Source: Sediminihabitans luteus
GTDB lineage: Bacteria > Actinomycetota > Actinomycetes > Actinomycetales > Cellulomonadaceae
Direction: 5' to 3'
NCBI RefSeq assembly: GCF_002797595.1
Contig: NZ_PGFE01000001.1
Span: forward strand, 868,001 to 932,000
Length of the DNA: 64,000 nucleotides
The translations under genes and the position numbers were made by a program. Below, piece after piece: positions 23,499 to 34,314 of this stretch. The notes below the pieces were generated by a model. The model was not told the origin of the DNA, did no database searches, and saw only the letters and a program-made list of their open reading frames with translations. Each line of letters opens with the position of its first letter. Within the stretch, counting starts at the first letter, position 1.

Positions 23499-24605
23499 TC
23501 AGCGGTAGTCGTTGACCAGGCGCACGGCGCCCGCGGTCACGCCCTTGGTGCCGGCGACGAGGCCGGACCGGTCCGCATCGTCGGCGAGCTCGTCGACCTG
23601 GCCGAGCACCCAGGCCGGCAGGCCGAGGGCCGCGCAGCGCGCGAGGGCGGCGTCCACGCCGTCCGCCCCGACGACCGCGACCATGCCGACACCCAGGTTG
23701 AGGGTGTTCTCGAGGTCGGTGCGCGGCACGCCACCGAGCTCGCGGACGACCTGGAACACCGCCGGGACCTCCCAGCTCGCCCGGTCGACGGTCGCGACGA
23801 GGCCCTGCGGGAGCACGCGCGCGAGGTTCGCCGCGAGCCCACCACCGGTCACGTGCGTGTAAGCGTGCACCTGCGCGGCCTCGTCGCGGGCGAGGGCGAG
23901 GCAGTCGCTCGCGTAGACGCGGGTCGGGGTGAGGAGCTCCTCGCCGAGGGTGCGGCCGAACTCCTCGACCTCGCGCTCGAGGCCCCAGCCGGCGTGGTTG
24001 ATCACGGCGCGCACGAGTGAGAACCCGTTCGAGTGCAGGCCCGAGGCGGCGAGGCCGATCAGCACGTCGCCCGCGCGCACGCGCTCGGGGCCGAGCAGGT
24101 CGTCGGCCTCGACCACACCGGTCGCGGCGCCCGCGACGTCGTACTCGTCGACGCCGAGCAGCCCGGGGTGCTCCGCGGTCTCGCCGCCCACGAGGGCGGT
24201 GCCCGCGACCTCGCACGCCGCCGCGATGCCGCGCACGACGTCGGCGATGCGCTCGGGCACGACCTTGCCGCACGCGATGTAGTCGGTCATGAACAGCGGC
24301 TCGGCGCCGACCACGACGATGTCGTCGACGACCATGCCCACGAGGTCGAACCCGATGGTGTCGTGGATGTCGAGCGCCTGCGCGATCGCGACCTTGGTGC
24401 CGACGCCGTCGGTCGAGGTCGCGAGCAGCGGGCGGCGGTACTTCTGCACGGCGCTGAAGTCGTACAGCCCGGCGAACCCGCCGACGCCCCCGAGCACGGC
24501 CGGGCCCTGGGTGCGCCGCACGGCGTCCTTCATGAGCTCGACGGCCCGGTCGCCCGCCTCGGTGTCGACCCCGGCTGCTGCGTAGGTCAGGCCCTCGTTC
24601 GTCAC
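23499..24605 (-). CDS. purM: Phosphoribosylformylglycinamidine cyclo-ligase (AIR synthetase)
   Basis: 368 residues from GTG 24605, with AGGAG about 9 nt upstream; the frame extends upstream into purF but as a shadow. The N-terminus (YAAAGVDTEAGDRAVELMK) and the signatures STDGVGTKVAIA, DDIVVVGAEPLFMTDYIA, GGETAEHPG and HVTGGGLAANLARVLP identify PurM. It closes FGAM to aminoimidazole ribotide using ATP. It lies 53 bp after purF on the same strand, so purF-purM form an operon. Confidence 0.97.
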   Translation of the reverse strand: MTNEGLTYAAAGVDTEAGDRAVELMKDAVRRTQGPAVLGGVGGFAGLYDFSAVQKYRRPLLATSTDGVGTKVAIAQALDIHDTIGFDLVGMVVDDIVVVGAEPLFMTDYIACGKVVPERIADVVRGIAAACEVAGTALVGGETAEHPGLLGVDEYDVAGAATGVVEADDLLGPERVRAGDVLIGLAASGLHSNGFSLVRAVINHAGWGLEREVEEFGRTLGEELLTPTRVYASDCLALARDEAAQVHAYTHVTGGGLAANLARVLPQGLVATVDRASWEVPAVFQVVRELGGVPRTDLENTLNLGVGMVAVVGADGVDAALARCAALGLPAWVLGQVDELADDADRSGLVAGTKGVTAGAVRLVNDYR

Positions 24606-24658
24606 GTGCTGTCTCCTGCTGTCGTCTGGTCGGGCGGTGGTCGCGGCGGCCGGCAGGC

Positions 24659-26206
24659 TCACGGCTGCTGGAGCGCGGTGCCGCCCCCGGCGCCGACGCT
24701 CAGGTGGCGCAGGCCGTCCTCGGGGGCGCCGAGCGGCAGCTCGGCCTGCTCGAGGAGGTGCTTGCCGAGCTGCTCCTCGGGCGGCAGCTCGATCGGGTAC
24801 GTGCCCGTGAAGCACGCGGTGCACAGCTGCGAGGCGGGCTGCTCGGTCGCAGCGATCATGCCCTCCTCGGAGATGTAGCCGAGCGAGTCCGCGCCGAGCG
24901 AGGCCCCGATCTCGTCGGGGGTCAGGCCGTTCGCGATGAGCTCGGCGCGCGACGCGAAGTCGATGCCGTAGAAGCACGGCCACTTGACCGGCGGGGAGCT
25001 GATGCGCACGTGCACCTCGGCGGCGCCGGCCTCGCGGAGCATCCGCACGAGCGCGCGCTGGGTGTTGCCGCGCACGATCGAGTCGTCGACCACGACGAGG
25101 CGCTTGCCGCGGATCACGTCGCGCAGCGGGTTGAGCTTGAGCCGGATCCCGAGCTGGCGGAGCGTGTCGGACGGCTGGATGAACGTGCGCCCGACGTACG
25201 CGTTCTTGGTCAGGCCCTGCCCGAACGGGATGCCCGACTCGGCGGCGTACCCGACCGCGGCGGGCGTGCCCGACTCGGGCACCGGGATCACGAGGTCGGC
25301 GTCGACGTGGTGCTCGCGGGCGAGCTGGCGGCCCATCTCGACGCGCGCCGCGTGCACGGAACGGCCGTTGATCGCGGTGTCGGGGCGCGCGAGGTAGACG
25401 TACTCGAACACGCAGCCGGCACGCTCGACGGGCGCGAACCGCTGCGAGCGCAGACCGTCGCCGTCGATCGCGATGAGCTCGCCCGGCTCGATCTCGCGCA
25501 CGAACGACGCGCCCACGATGTCGAGGGCCGGGGTCTCGGAGGCGACGACCCAGCCGCGCTCGAGCCGCCCGAGCACGAGCGGGCGCACGCCCTGCGGGTC
25601 ACGCGCCGCGTACAGCGTGTGCTCGTCCATGAACACGAGCGAGAACGCGCCGCGCAGGCGCGGGAGCACCTCGAGCGCGGTCGCCTCGAGCGTGTGGTCG
25701 GCGTCGCCCGCGAACAGGGCGGTGATGAGAGCGGTGTCGGTCGTGTTGCCGCGCGCGAGCTCGCCGCGACGCTGTGCGCCGTAGCGCTCGGCGACGAGGT
25801 CGACGAGCTCGGCGGAGTTCGTGAGGTTGCCGTTGTGGCCGAGCGCGACCGTGCCGGCGGTCGTCGCGCCGAGCGTGGGCTGCGCGTTCTCCCAGGTGAC
25901 GCCGCCCGTGGTCGAGTAGCGGCAGTGCCCGACGGCGATGTGTCCCGTCAGGGCGTCGAGCGCGGTCTCGTCGAAGACCTGGGACACGAGCCCCATGTCC
26001 TTGTAGACGAGGATCTGCTCCCCGTTGCTGGTCGCGATGCCTGCGGACTCCTGCCCCCGGTGCTGCAGGGAGTAGAGCCCGAAGTATGCGAGCTTGGCGA
26101 CCTCTTCCCCGGGAGCCCAGACCCCGAAGACGCCGCAAGCGTCCTGAGGGCCCTTCTCACCGGGCATGAGGTCGTGGTTGAGACGTCCATCTCCGCGAGG
26201 TGCCAC
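24659..26206 (-). CDS. purF: Amidophosphoribosyltransferase
   Basis: 515 residues. A short propeptide (MAPRGDGRLNHDLMPGEKGPQDA) precedes Cys24, the N-terminal nucleophile of the glutaminase domain (CGVFGVWAP, GLYSLQHRGQESAGI, GHCRYSTTGG). The PRPP-binding loop is VVVDDSIVRGNTQ. The Cys pattern CFYGID, QLCTACFTGTYP suits the Bacillus-type enzyme with an iron-sulfur cluster. It commits PRPP to purine synthesis. GTG start lacks a strong ribosome binding site, but its N-terminus matches Streptomyces PurF. Confidence 0.97.
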   Translation of the reverse strand: MAPRGDGRLNHDLMPGEKGPQDACGVFGVWAPGEEVAKLAYFGLYSLQHRGQESAGIATSNGEQILVYKDMGLVSQVFDETALDALTGHIAVGHCRYSTTGGVTWENAQPTLGATTAGTVALGHNGNLTNSAELVDLVAERYGAQRRGELARGNTTDTALITALFAGDADHTLEATALEVLPRLRGAFSLVFMDEHTLYAARDPQGVRPLVLGRLERGWVVASETPALDIVGASFVREIEPGELIAIDGDGLRSQRFAPVERAGCVFEYVYLARPDTAINGRSVHAARVEMGRQLAREHHVDADLVIPVPESGTPAAVGYAAESGIPFGQGLTKNAYVGRTFIQPSDTLRQLGIRLKLNPLRDVIRGKRLVVVDDSIVRGNTQRALVRMLREAGAAEVHVRISSPPVKWPCFYGIDFASRAELIANGLTPDEIGASLGADSLGYISEEGMIAATEQPASQLCTACFTGTYPIELPPEEQLGKHLLEQAELPLGAPEDGLRHLSVGAGGGTALQQP

Positions 26207-26277
26207 GGCTCAATTGTCACACACGCGCCAGGACCGCAAGCGGGGCGGGCAGCCCGTGGGACGCGTCGTCCCGCGGG

Positions 26278-26664
26278 TCAGCGCCCGCGACGCCGCAGGC
26301 TGCGGCGATCCGCGAGGATTGCGAGGAAACCCGCGAGGAGCACGGTGACGGTCGTCACGCTCAGCGTGATCACCGTGAAGTAGACCCCCGGCTTGAGCAG
26401 GCCCTCGGCCTCGTCCTGCAGCAGCAGGTACGTCGCGAACGTCGCGCCGAGCACGATCCCGACGTACGTGCCGGCCTGGAAGAACGCCTTGTAGCGGGGC
26501 GCCCGGCGCACGGTCGTCGGGTCGACGACGTCCTCGATCTCGACCTCGTCGACGGGCTCGTCCGCCTCGACCTCGTCGGTCGGCTTCTCGTCGCGGGGTG
26601 CCGTCTGGTCGCTGGGTGCCGTCTCGTCGCGCTCGGGCTCGTCGTGGGGATCGGTCGTGCTCAC
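26278..26664 (-). CDS. Small membrane protein with acidic N-terminus
   Basis: 128 residues from GTG 26664; the in-frame extension upstream encodes an AGYRRR repeat from an 18-bp DNA repeat and is not credible. Residues 1-55 are acidic (DEVEADEPVDEVEIEDVVD), then APRYKAFFQAGTYVGIVLGATFATYLLL and VYFTVITLSVTTVTVLLAGFLAILAD give two transmembrane helices, ending in RRSLRRRGR. Such two-helix proteins upstream of purF are common in Micrococcales; function is unknown. Confidence 0.75.
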   Translation of the reverse strand: MSTTDPHDEPERDETAPSDQTAPRDEKPTDEVEADEPVDEVEIEDVVDPTTVRRAPRYKAFFQAGTYVGIVLGATFATYLLLQDEAEGLLKPGVYFTVITLSVTTVTVLLAGFLAILADRRSLRRRGR

Positions 26665-26671
26665 GCGACGA

Positions 26672-26725
26672 CGATACCCGGCCCTGCGGCGATACCCGGC
26701 CCTGCGGCGATACCCGGCCCTGCGC
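26672..26725. repeat. Three-copy 18-bp tandem repeat
   Basis: CGATACCCGGCCCTGCGG is repeated at 26672-26689, 26690-26707 and 26708-26725 (last base differs). It lies directly upstream of the small membrane-protein start, on the promoter/leader side. Confidence 0.9.
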
Positions 26726-26751
26726 CGTCCGCGGTCACGGTCGCGGACGGC
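26724..26751. terminator. Hairpin, second of two in tandem
   Basis: GCCGTCCGCG and CGCGGACGGC form a perfect 10-bp stem with an 8-nt loop, 29 bp beyond the terminator at 26780-26810 in the direction of the nuclease gene. Confidence 0.6.
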
Positions 26752-26779
26752 GCAGGGCGGGCGTCGTCCGCCGGTGGAC

Positions 26780-26810
26780 GGCCGGGGGTGGTTCCGCACC
26801 ACCCCCGGCC
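26780..26810 (-). terminator. Terminator downstream of the secreted nuclease gene
   Basis: GGCCGGGGGTGGT and its perfect 13-bp complement flank a 5-nt loop, 8 bp after the nuclease stop codon. Confidence 0.8.
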
Positions 26811-26817
26811 GCCACGG

Positions 26818-29800
26818 TCATGCGGTCGGGCAGGCCCCCAGGTCCTTCCACGGGCCCCACGGCGAGGCGCCGGGCTCCTGGTTGCGGGTCCACCAGCTCG
26901 CCGACCAGCGGTGGCCGTCGTGCGAGACGACCTCGCCGCCCGTGTAGACCATGCTCGACGTCCACGCGACGCCGCACACGGGCACCGAGCCGTCGGCCGG
27001 GCCGACCTCGACCCATGCGCCCCACGACGTCGAGCCGGGCGTCGTGCCCTGCGTCCACCACAGCGCGCGGTAGACGACGCCCTGGTAGACGACCTCGTCA
27101 CCGGCCACGTACACCGTGCCCGGCTGGTAGGTGTCCACGACCACGGGGGCGGTCACGGTCAGCGGGACCCGCACCGTGGTCCCGCTCGGGCTCGCCACGA
27201 CCCACAGGTCGTACTCCCCCGCCGCGGTGCCGGTGGGCACCGTGACGTCGAGCGTCGCGGAGCCCGAGGTGACCGGGGCGGTGCCGACGGGCTGGCCCGG
27301 GGCGTCCGCGTCGAACGCGTCGTCCCGTGCCACGAGGTACCCGGAGACCCCGGTGTTCGCGGGGCTGCCGATCGAGGTGAGGTCGAGCGACGACACGGTG
27401 ACCGACGTCGTCCCGCCGGCCTCGACGTCGCCCGGGAGCTCCGGGACGACGGCGCGGGTGCGGGCGAACGACGGCGCGAGGTCCGGGTTGTCGCCCAGGT
27501 ACGCCATCCACGCGTCGCGGTCGACGAGACCCGAGTCCTTCGCGTCCGTGCCCTGCGTGAAGACCCGGAAGTTGTCCCCGCCGGTCGCGAGGAACGAGAA
27601 CGTCGCGACCCGGTACTCGCCGGCCGGGTCGATCGGCTCGCCGTCGATCGTGACCGAGGTGACGTGACCGCCCGGTGCCGCGGTCCCGTCGGCCGTGTCG
27701 ACCGTGTAGCTCACGTTGTCCGAGAGCCCGAGCGCGAGGTACGGCCGCGACGGACGGGTGCCGTCCGCGTTGGTCTGCCACTGCTGCTCGAGCATCTCGA
27801 CGACCTGCTCGCCCGTGAGGGTCACGGTCCACAGGTTGTTGACGAACGGCAGGACGGCGTTCGCCTCGGCGAACGTGACCGTGCCGTCAGGGGCGTAGAA
27901 GAGCTCGTTGCGCAGGCCGCCCGGGTTGACGACGCCGAAGTCGGCACCGCCACGGTCCGGGTCGGCGAGCGTCTCGCGCAGCGAGTTCGCGACGAGGTTG
28001 CCGAGCGTCGACTCCGACATGCGGTCGTCACGACCCGTGCTCGCGGCCGGGCCGGGCCCCTGGTAGACGCCGTCGACGTACTTCCCGCCCGTGAACGCCG
28101 TCGTGATGTCGGCGCTCACCGAACCCACGGGCTTCGAGCCGATCACCGCGGCCTCGGCCAGCGCGTCGTCGACGATCGTCTTGACCTCGCCGACCACCGG
28201 GTAGCTCGCGACGAGCTGGCTCCACGGCGCCTTGGACGCCGCGACGTTCTCGGCGGTGTGGTCGACGACGTCGCCCGACGCGGTGTCGACCGTGAGCGAG
28301 ATGTGCCCGACGTACTCGCCGTAGCTCCCGGTCTGGACGACCGGACGCGTGCGGTCGGTGCCGGTGATGGGGGCGTCCCACGCGTACTGCTTGTGGGTGT
28401 GTCCCGTGAAGAAGGCCGCGACCCGGGGGTCGGTGTCCTCGACCAGCTCGGCGAACGCGCCACCTGCGGCGACCTCGTCGTCGATCGACGCACCGTCCGG
28501 CGTTCCCGCCCCCGCGCCCTCGTGGACCAGCGCGACGACGACGTCCGCCTCGCCGTTCGCGTCGTCACCGTCGAGCAGGTCGTCGGTGACGCGGTTCAGG
28601 GCGTCGACCGGGTCGCCGAAGTCGAGGTCCGCGATGCCCGCGGGCGTCACGAGCGTCGGGGTCTCCTGGGTCACGACGCCGACGAACCCGACCTGGACGC
28701 CGTCCACGTCGATCACGTCGAACTCCGGCAGGGCCGGGGTCGTGGTGCCCTTCTCGTAGACGTTCGCACCGAGGTACGACCAGTCGGCCGCGTCCGTGAC
28801 CCGACCCGTGAGGTCCGAGAACCCCTGGTCGAACTCGTGGTTGCCGACCGCGGAGGTCGCCAGCCCGAGAGCGTTCAGCACGTCGATCGTCGGCTGGTCC
28901 TGCTGGAGCGACGACGCGAACAGCGAGGCGCCGATGTTGTCGCCTGCCGAGACGAACGCCGTCCCGTCAGGGTTCTGCGCCTTGAGGGCCTCGACGGTGC
29001 CCGCGAACCCGAGCGTCGGGTTCGTCGTGCCGTCGTTCGAGTACGGCTGGATGCGACCGTGGAAGTCGTTGATCGAGACCAGGTCGATCGTGGTCGTGGT
29101 GTCGGCCGCGAGGTCGAGACCCACGAGGATCGGGTCGTGGTCGGACGAGCGGAACGGCGTCTCGTCGTAGAGGTTCACGACGTTGTAGTCGTACCGCGAG
29201 TACTCGTTCGCGATCGGCTCGACCGAGTTGATGTTCCAGACGTCGGTCCCGGCGACGGCGGCCGTGGCGGCCGGCGACGCGAGCACGTGGTCGAGCGAGC
29301 CGACCATCCCGTCGAACTGGTACGTCTCCTTGCCCGTGGTCGCGCCGAGGTCGGTGTACCCGGCCTCGTGCAGCACGACCATCGGGTCCTCCTGCGCGTA
29401 GGAGTTGAAGTCACCCACGAGCAGGACCTTCTCGGTGCCCGCCGCGGCGGCGACGTCGTCCGCGAACGCCGTCAGGGCCGTCGCCTGGGCCACGCGCGAC
29501 GCGTTGGACGCGCCCTGCCCGTCGCCCTGGTCGGCGTCCGCCCCCGAGCCGGAACCCTTGGACTTGAAGTGGTTCGCGATCACGACGACGTCCTGCGCGG
29601 CGGTGCCGCCCGCGGGACGGAACGTCTGCGCGAGCGGCTCGCGCGCGTTGTCGAACGCGGGGTCGTCGACGAGGATCGTCGAGTCCCCCACGGGCTCGGC
29701 CGTGGCCGTGCGGTACACGAACGCCGTCCGGATCACGTCCTCGCTGCTCGGCAGCGCGTCGGGCGAGGCCACGAAGGCCCAGGTGCCCGCGCCGTCGGCC

Positions 29801-31671
29801 GCGTTCAGCGCGTCGACGAGGTCACCGAGCGCGGTGTCGCGGTCCTTGCCGAACGCCGCCGAGTTCTCGATCTCCTCGAGCGAGACGACGTCGGCGCCGA
29901 GCGCGGAGATCGCCGCGACGATCTTCGTCTCCTGGCGGTCGAGGTTCTCCGCGTCCCACGCACCGCGGGCGTCGCACCCGCCGCTGACCGTGACGGGGTT
30001 GCCGAACCGGTCCTTGTACGAGGTGCAGCCGGTGAGCTCGTCACCCGTCGTCGTGAAGTAGTTGAGCACGTTGAACGTGCCCACCGTCAGGTCGCCGCCG
30101 ACGTCCTCGGGCTGCGCCTCGCGCGTGTCCTCGAACGTCGCGGGCTGGACCGTGCCCGCGACCGCGGGCGTGAGCGCCGCGAGCGGCTGGAGGTTCCACG
30201 TCCCGTAGCGCTGGTCGAGCACGACCGGCGTCGTGAACGTCACCGCGGCCCCGACCCGGACCGGTGCGTCCTTCGTCAGGTACGGCAGCGGAGCCGTCTT
30301 GGTCGAGTTGAAGTTGGTCGTCGCGCCGTCGTCGAGCACGATCGCGCGGGCCGCGTTGTCGGCGGCGGCCGCCGTCGCCTCGGCGCTACCCGGCCGACCG
30401 ACCGAGGTCGGCTGCACGAGCGGCGAGCTGCCCGCCGCGAGCCCGATCGACCCGTAGTAGTTGGTCGAGTAGTTGTCGGTGACCGTGAAGTCGCCCTGCG
30501 GCGCGAGCAGCATCTCCTCGAGGCTCTCGCGCTGCGCGTCGGACGCGGGCCACGTGACCGTGGCGGGCTTGACGGCCTCGGCCGGCTCGGCGAGCACCGT
30601 CCAGCCGCCCGCCGCGGGCGAGATCTCCGTCAGCGAGCCGTTCGCGGGCGAGGTCGAGGTCTCCTTCGAGTCGTACTCGGAGATCTTGCCCGTCACCTCG
30701 ACGTGGTCACCGATCTCGAGCGCTGCGGCCGCTGCCGACGAGTACACGAAGATCGCGTCGGACGCCGTGTGCTCGGCCAGGTCGAGGTCGCCACCCGTGC
30801 CCTCGGTCTGGATCGTCACGCCGTTGAGGCCGCCCGTGGGGTACGCGGCCGTGACGACGCCGCGCGTCGTGACGGTCTGCCCGACGAGCGGGCTGCGCTC
30901 GCCCGAACCCTGGATCTGGGCGATCGGGACGACGTCGCCCGGCGTCGTCGTCTGCGTGGGCGTCGGGGTGGCCGTCTGCGTCGGCTCCGGGTCCGGGTCG
31001 GTCCCGTCGCCCGCGGAGTTCTCCGGGGTGACCTCGGCCGAGAAGGTGAAGTCGGCCGAGTTGTCGTTGCCGAAGGCCGTGCGCTCGAGCGCACCGACCG
31101 TGCCGGTGCCCTGGCCCGCCGGGCCGGGAGCGACCTCGAAGACGTCCGCCGCGCCGTAGCCGAGGAGGTCGACGAACGCCGGGTCGGCGGTGTGCGACCC
31201 CTTGGCCGGGTTGGCCACGAGGGTCTGCGACGCGACGAGGGCGACCACGCCGCTCGACCCGCCGAGGGAGGTCGCGCCCACGGCGTCGGGCGTGGGCAGC
31301 GCCGCCCCGGCCGCACCGTTCGACCCCTGCTGCACGAGGTAGTGGCCACCCGCGGGGATGGACCCGCTCAGGCGCGTGATGCCGGAGAAGCTGGCACCGC
31401 TCGACGACTTGTACTGCACGGACCACGAGGAGAGGTCGACCGCCGAGCCCGTGGGGTTGTAGAGCTCGACGAACTTGTTCGTGAAGGGCTGCCCCGCGGA
31501 ACCGCCGACGAGGTACGCCTCGCTGATGACGACGTGCGCGCCGTCCGGGTCTCCGGGAGCGGGGGTGGCGCCGAGTGCGGCGCCCGCGGTCGGGACGGCG
31601 AGGGCGAGCGCGGCGCATGACGCCACCGCTGCCCTCCGTCCGCCCGAGAACAACTGGTGACGACTGATCAC
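26818..31671 (-). CDS. Giant secreted nuclease/5'-nucleotidase with C-terminal carbohydrate-binding modules
   Basis: 1617 residues from GTG 31671 (GGAGG 9 nt upstream). A signal peptide ends near residue 34. Domains in order: lamin-tail domain (about 45-190), Thr/Pro linker, OB-fold region (about 255-400), an ExeM/NucH-type endonuclease/exonuclease/phosphatase domain (about 520-850: VGTFNVLNYF, SLEEIENSAAF, ANHFKSKG, GDFNSY, SSDHDPI), a UshA-like metallophosphatase (about 858-1100: SINDFHGR, GNHEFDQGF, GHTHKQY), its 5'-nucleotidase C-terminal domain (to about 1380), and two CBM5/12-like modules (about 1514-1555 and 1567-1615; ALWWTQGTTPGS, ASWWTRNQEPGAS). It would degrade extracellular DNA to nucleosides and phosphate while bound to polysaccharide. 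Confidence 0.93.
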   Translation of the reverse strand: MISRHQLFSGGRRAAVASCAALALAVPTAGAALGATPAPGDPDGAHVVISEAYLVGGSAGQPFTNKFVELYNPTGSAVDLSSWSVQYKSSSGASFSGITRLSGSIPAGGHYLVQQGSNGAAGAALPTPDAVGATSLGGSSGVVALVASQTLVANPAKGSHTADPAFVDLLGYGAADVFEVAPGPAGQGTGTVGALERTAFGNDNSADFTFSAEVTPENSAGDGTDPDPEPTQTATPTPTQTTTPGDVVPIAQIQGSGERSPLVGQTVTTRGVVTAAYPTGGLNGVTIQTEGTGGDLDLAEHTASDAIFVYSSAAAAALEIGDHVEVTGKISEYDSKETSTSPANGSLTEISPAAGGWTVLAEPAEAVKPATVTWPASDAQRESLEEMLLAPQGDFTVTDNYSTNYYGSIGLAAGSSPLVQPTSVGRPGSAEATAAAADNAARAIVLDDGATTNFNSTKTAPLPYLTKDAPVRVGAAVTFTTPVVLDQRYGTWNLQPLAALTPAVAGTVQPATFEDTREAQPEDVGGDLTVGTFNVLNYFTTTGDELTGCTSYKDRFGNPVTVSGGCDARGAWDAENLDRQETKIVAAISALGADVVSLEEIENSAAFGKDRDTALGDLVDALNAADGAGTWAFVASPDALPSSEDVIRTAFVYRTATAEPVGDSTILVDDPAFDNAREPLAQTFRPAGGTAAQDVVVIANHFKSKGSGSGADADQGDGQGASNASRVAQATALTAFADDVAAAAGTEKVLLVGDFNSYAQEDPMVVLHEAGYTDLGATTGKETYQFDGMVGSLDHVLASPAATAAVAGTDVWNINSVEPIANEYSRYDYNVVNLYDETPFRSSDHDPILVGLDLAADTTTTIDLVSINDFHGRIQPYSNDGTTNPTLGFAGTVEALKAQNPDGTAFVSAGDNIGASLFASSLQQDQPTIDVLNALGLATSAVGNHEFDQGFSDLTGRVTDAADWSYLGANVYEKGTTTPALPEFDVIDVDGVQVGFVGVVTQETPTLVTPAGIADLDFGDPVDALNRVTDDLLDGDDANGEADVVVALVHEGAGAGTPDGASIDDEVAAGGAFAELVEDTDPRVAAFFTGHTHKQYAWDAPITGTDRTRPVVQTGSYGEYVGHISLTVDTASGDVVDHTAENVAASKAPWSQLVASYPVVGEVKTIVDDALAEAAVIGSKPVGSVSADITTAFTGGKYVDGVYQGPGPAASTGRDDRMSESTLGNLVANSLRETLADPDRGGADFGVVNPGGLRNELFYAPDGTVTFAEANAVLPFVNNLWTVTLTGEQVVEMLEQQWQTNADGTRPSRPYLALGLSDNVSYTVDTADGTAAPGGHVTSVTIDGEPIDPAGEYRVATFSFLATGGDNFRVFTQGTDAKDSGLVDRDAWMAYLGDNPDLAPSFARTRAVVPELPGDVEAGGTTSVTVSSLDLTSIGSPANTGVSGYLVARDDAFDADAPGQPVGTAPVTSGSATLDVTVPTGTAAGEYDLWVVASPSGTTVRVPLTVTAPVVVDTYQPGTVYVAGDEVVYQGVVYRALWWTQGTTPGSTSWGAWVEVGPADGSVPVCGVAWTSSMVYTGGEVVSHDGHRWSASWWTRNQEPGASPWGPWKDLGACPTA

Positions 31672-31965
31672 GCTGACTTCCCTCCGTGTCGAGCCGGGAT
31701 CTCCGGCGCACCTTCGCGCCGCGTGAGCGACGGGTCGCAGCGGCCCTCCGAGCCAACACGCCGGGTGTGAACAACACATGACTCCGGTGTCACGTGCCCG
31801 AAAACTCCCGGGTGGCGGAGATCGCCCGGGTGAGGGCGTCCCCGGCGCTCGGCCGCTGGTCGCACGAACCTAGCCCGGACCGTCGGACGTCGCGCGGCGA
31901 CGCGCGGACGGCAGGCGGGCATGCAGGCGGGCCGGCCGGGACCGACCTCGCTGCGGGCGGTGCAC
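31672..31965. promoter_or_regulatory. Upstream region of the secreted nuclease gene
   Basis: 294 bp with no gene. On the minus strand TTGTTCACACCCGG (about 31760-31774) resembles one half of an actinobacterial PHO box (GTTCACC repeats), which would suit a phosphate-scavenging enzyme, but a second half-site is lacking. No clear promoter hexamers. Confidence 0.3.
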
Positions 31966-32337
31966 CTAGCGCCGGCGCGCCGCCTGGAGCGGGAGCACCT
32001 CGCGCAGGTCGGCCCGCTCGCCCGACGCGCTGACCCGCGTCGAGCCCACGGCGTCGGCCCAGGTCAGGGAGCCGGAGGCGAGCTCGAGCCACGTCGTCGG
32101 GTCCGTCTCGACGACGTTCGGCGGGGTGCCGCGCGTGTGTCGCGGCCCGGCGATGCACTGCGTCGCTCCCGCCGGGGGCACGCGCACCTCGACCGTGTGC
32201 CCGGGCGCGACGTCCGCGAGCTCTTCGAGCGTGAACCGGACCGCGGTCGTCACGGTCGTGCGGTCACGGGCGCCGTCCTGCCATGCGGCGAGGGCGGCAC
32301 GGCCGACCGCGGGGTCGGTGCGTCGTCGGGCGGGCAT
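31966..32337 (-). CDS. Sterol-carrier-family (SCP2-like) protein
   Basis: 123 residues from the ATG at 32337. The basic start [19 protein letters not shown] is followed by [55 protein letters not shown], and the final [16 protein letters not shown], which match the bacterial SCP2-like small protein found next to purF/purM in many actinobacteria. The fold can bind lipids, but the role is unknown. No ribosome binding site is obvious; it may be leaderless. Confidence 0.75.
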   Translation of the reverse strand: MPARRRTDPAVGRAALAAWQDGARDRTTVTTAVRFTLEELADVAPGHTVEVRVPPAGATQCIAGPRHTRGTPPNVVETDPTTWLELASGSLTWADAVGSTRVSASGERADLREVLPLQAARRR

Positions 32338-32435
32338 GGCACGAGGGTACGGGCCGCGCGGGGCACCCGGCACCGCCCGGCACGCGCAGGCGCGACGTCG
32401 GGCGACGAGCTCACGGGCCGACGCCGGACGCACGG

Positions 32436-32468
32436 CGGGCTCCCCCCGACGTCGTCGGGAGGAGCCCG
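32436..32468 (-). terminator. Terminator of the ABC importer operon
   Basis: CGGGCTCC at 32436-32443 pairs with GGAGCCCG at 32461-32468, continued inward by CCCGACG/CGTCGGG pairing; it lies 18 bp after the last gene's stop. Confidence 0.75.
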
Positions 32469-32485
32469 TGGTGCTTCGTGCGGGG

Positions 32486-33421
<936 letters not shown>

Positions 33422-33423
33422 GG

Positions 33424-34310
<887 letters not shown>

Positions 34311-34314
<4 letters not shown>

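Noticed and set aside
26200-31620. An 1806-residue plus-strand frame antisense to the secreted nuclease
   Set aside because: Composition is Arg/Val/Asp/Gly-rich with no domain, and the opposite strand carries clear nuclease, nucleotidase and binding modules with a signal peptide and ribosome binding site.
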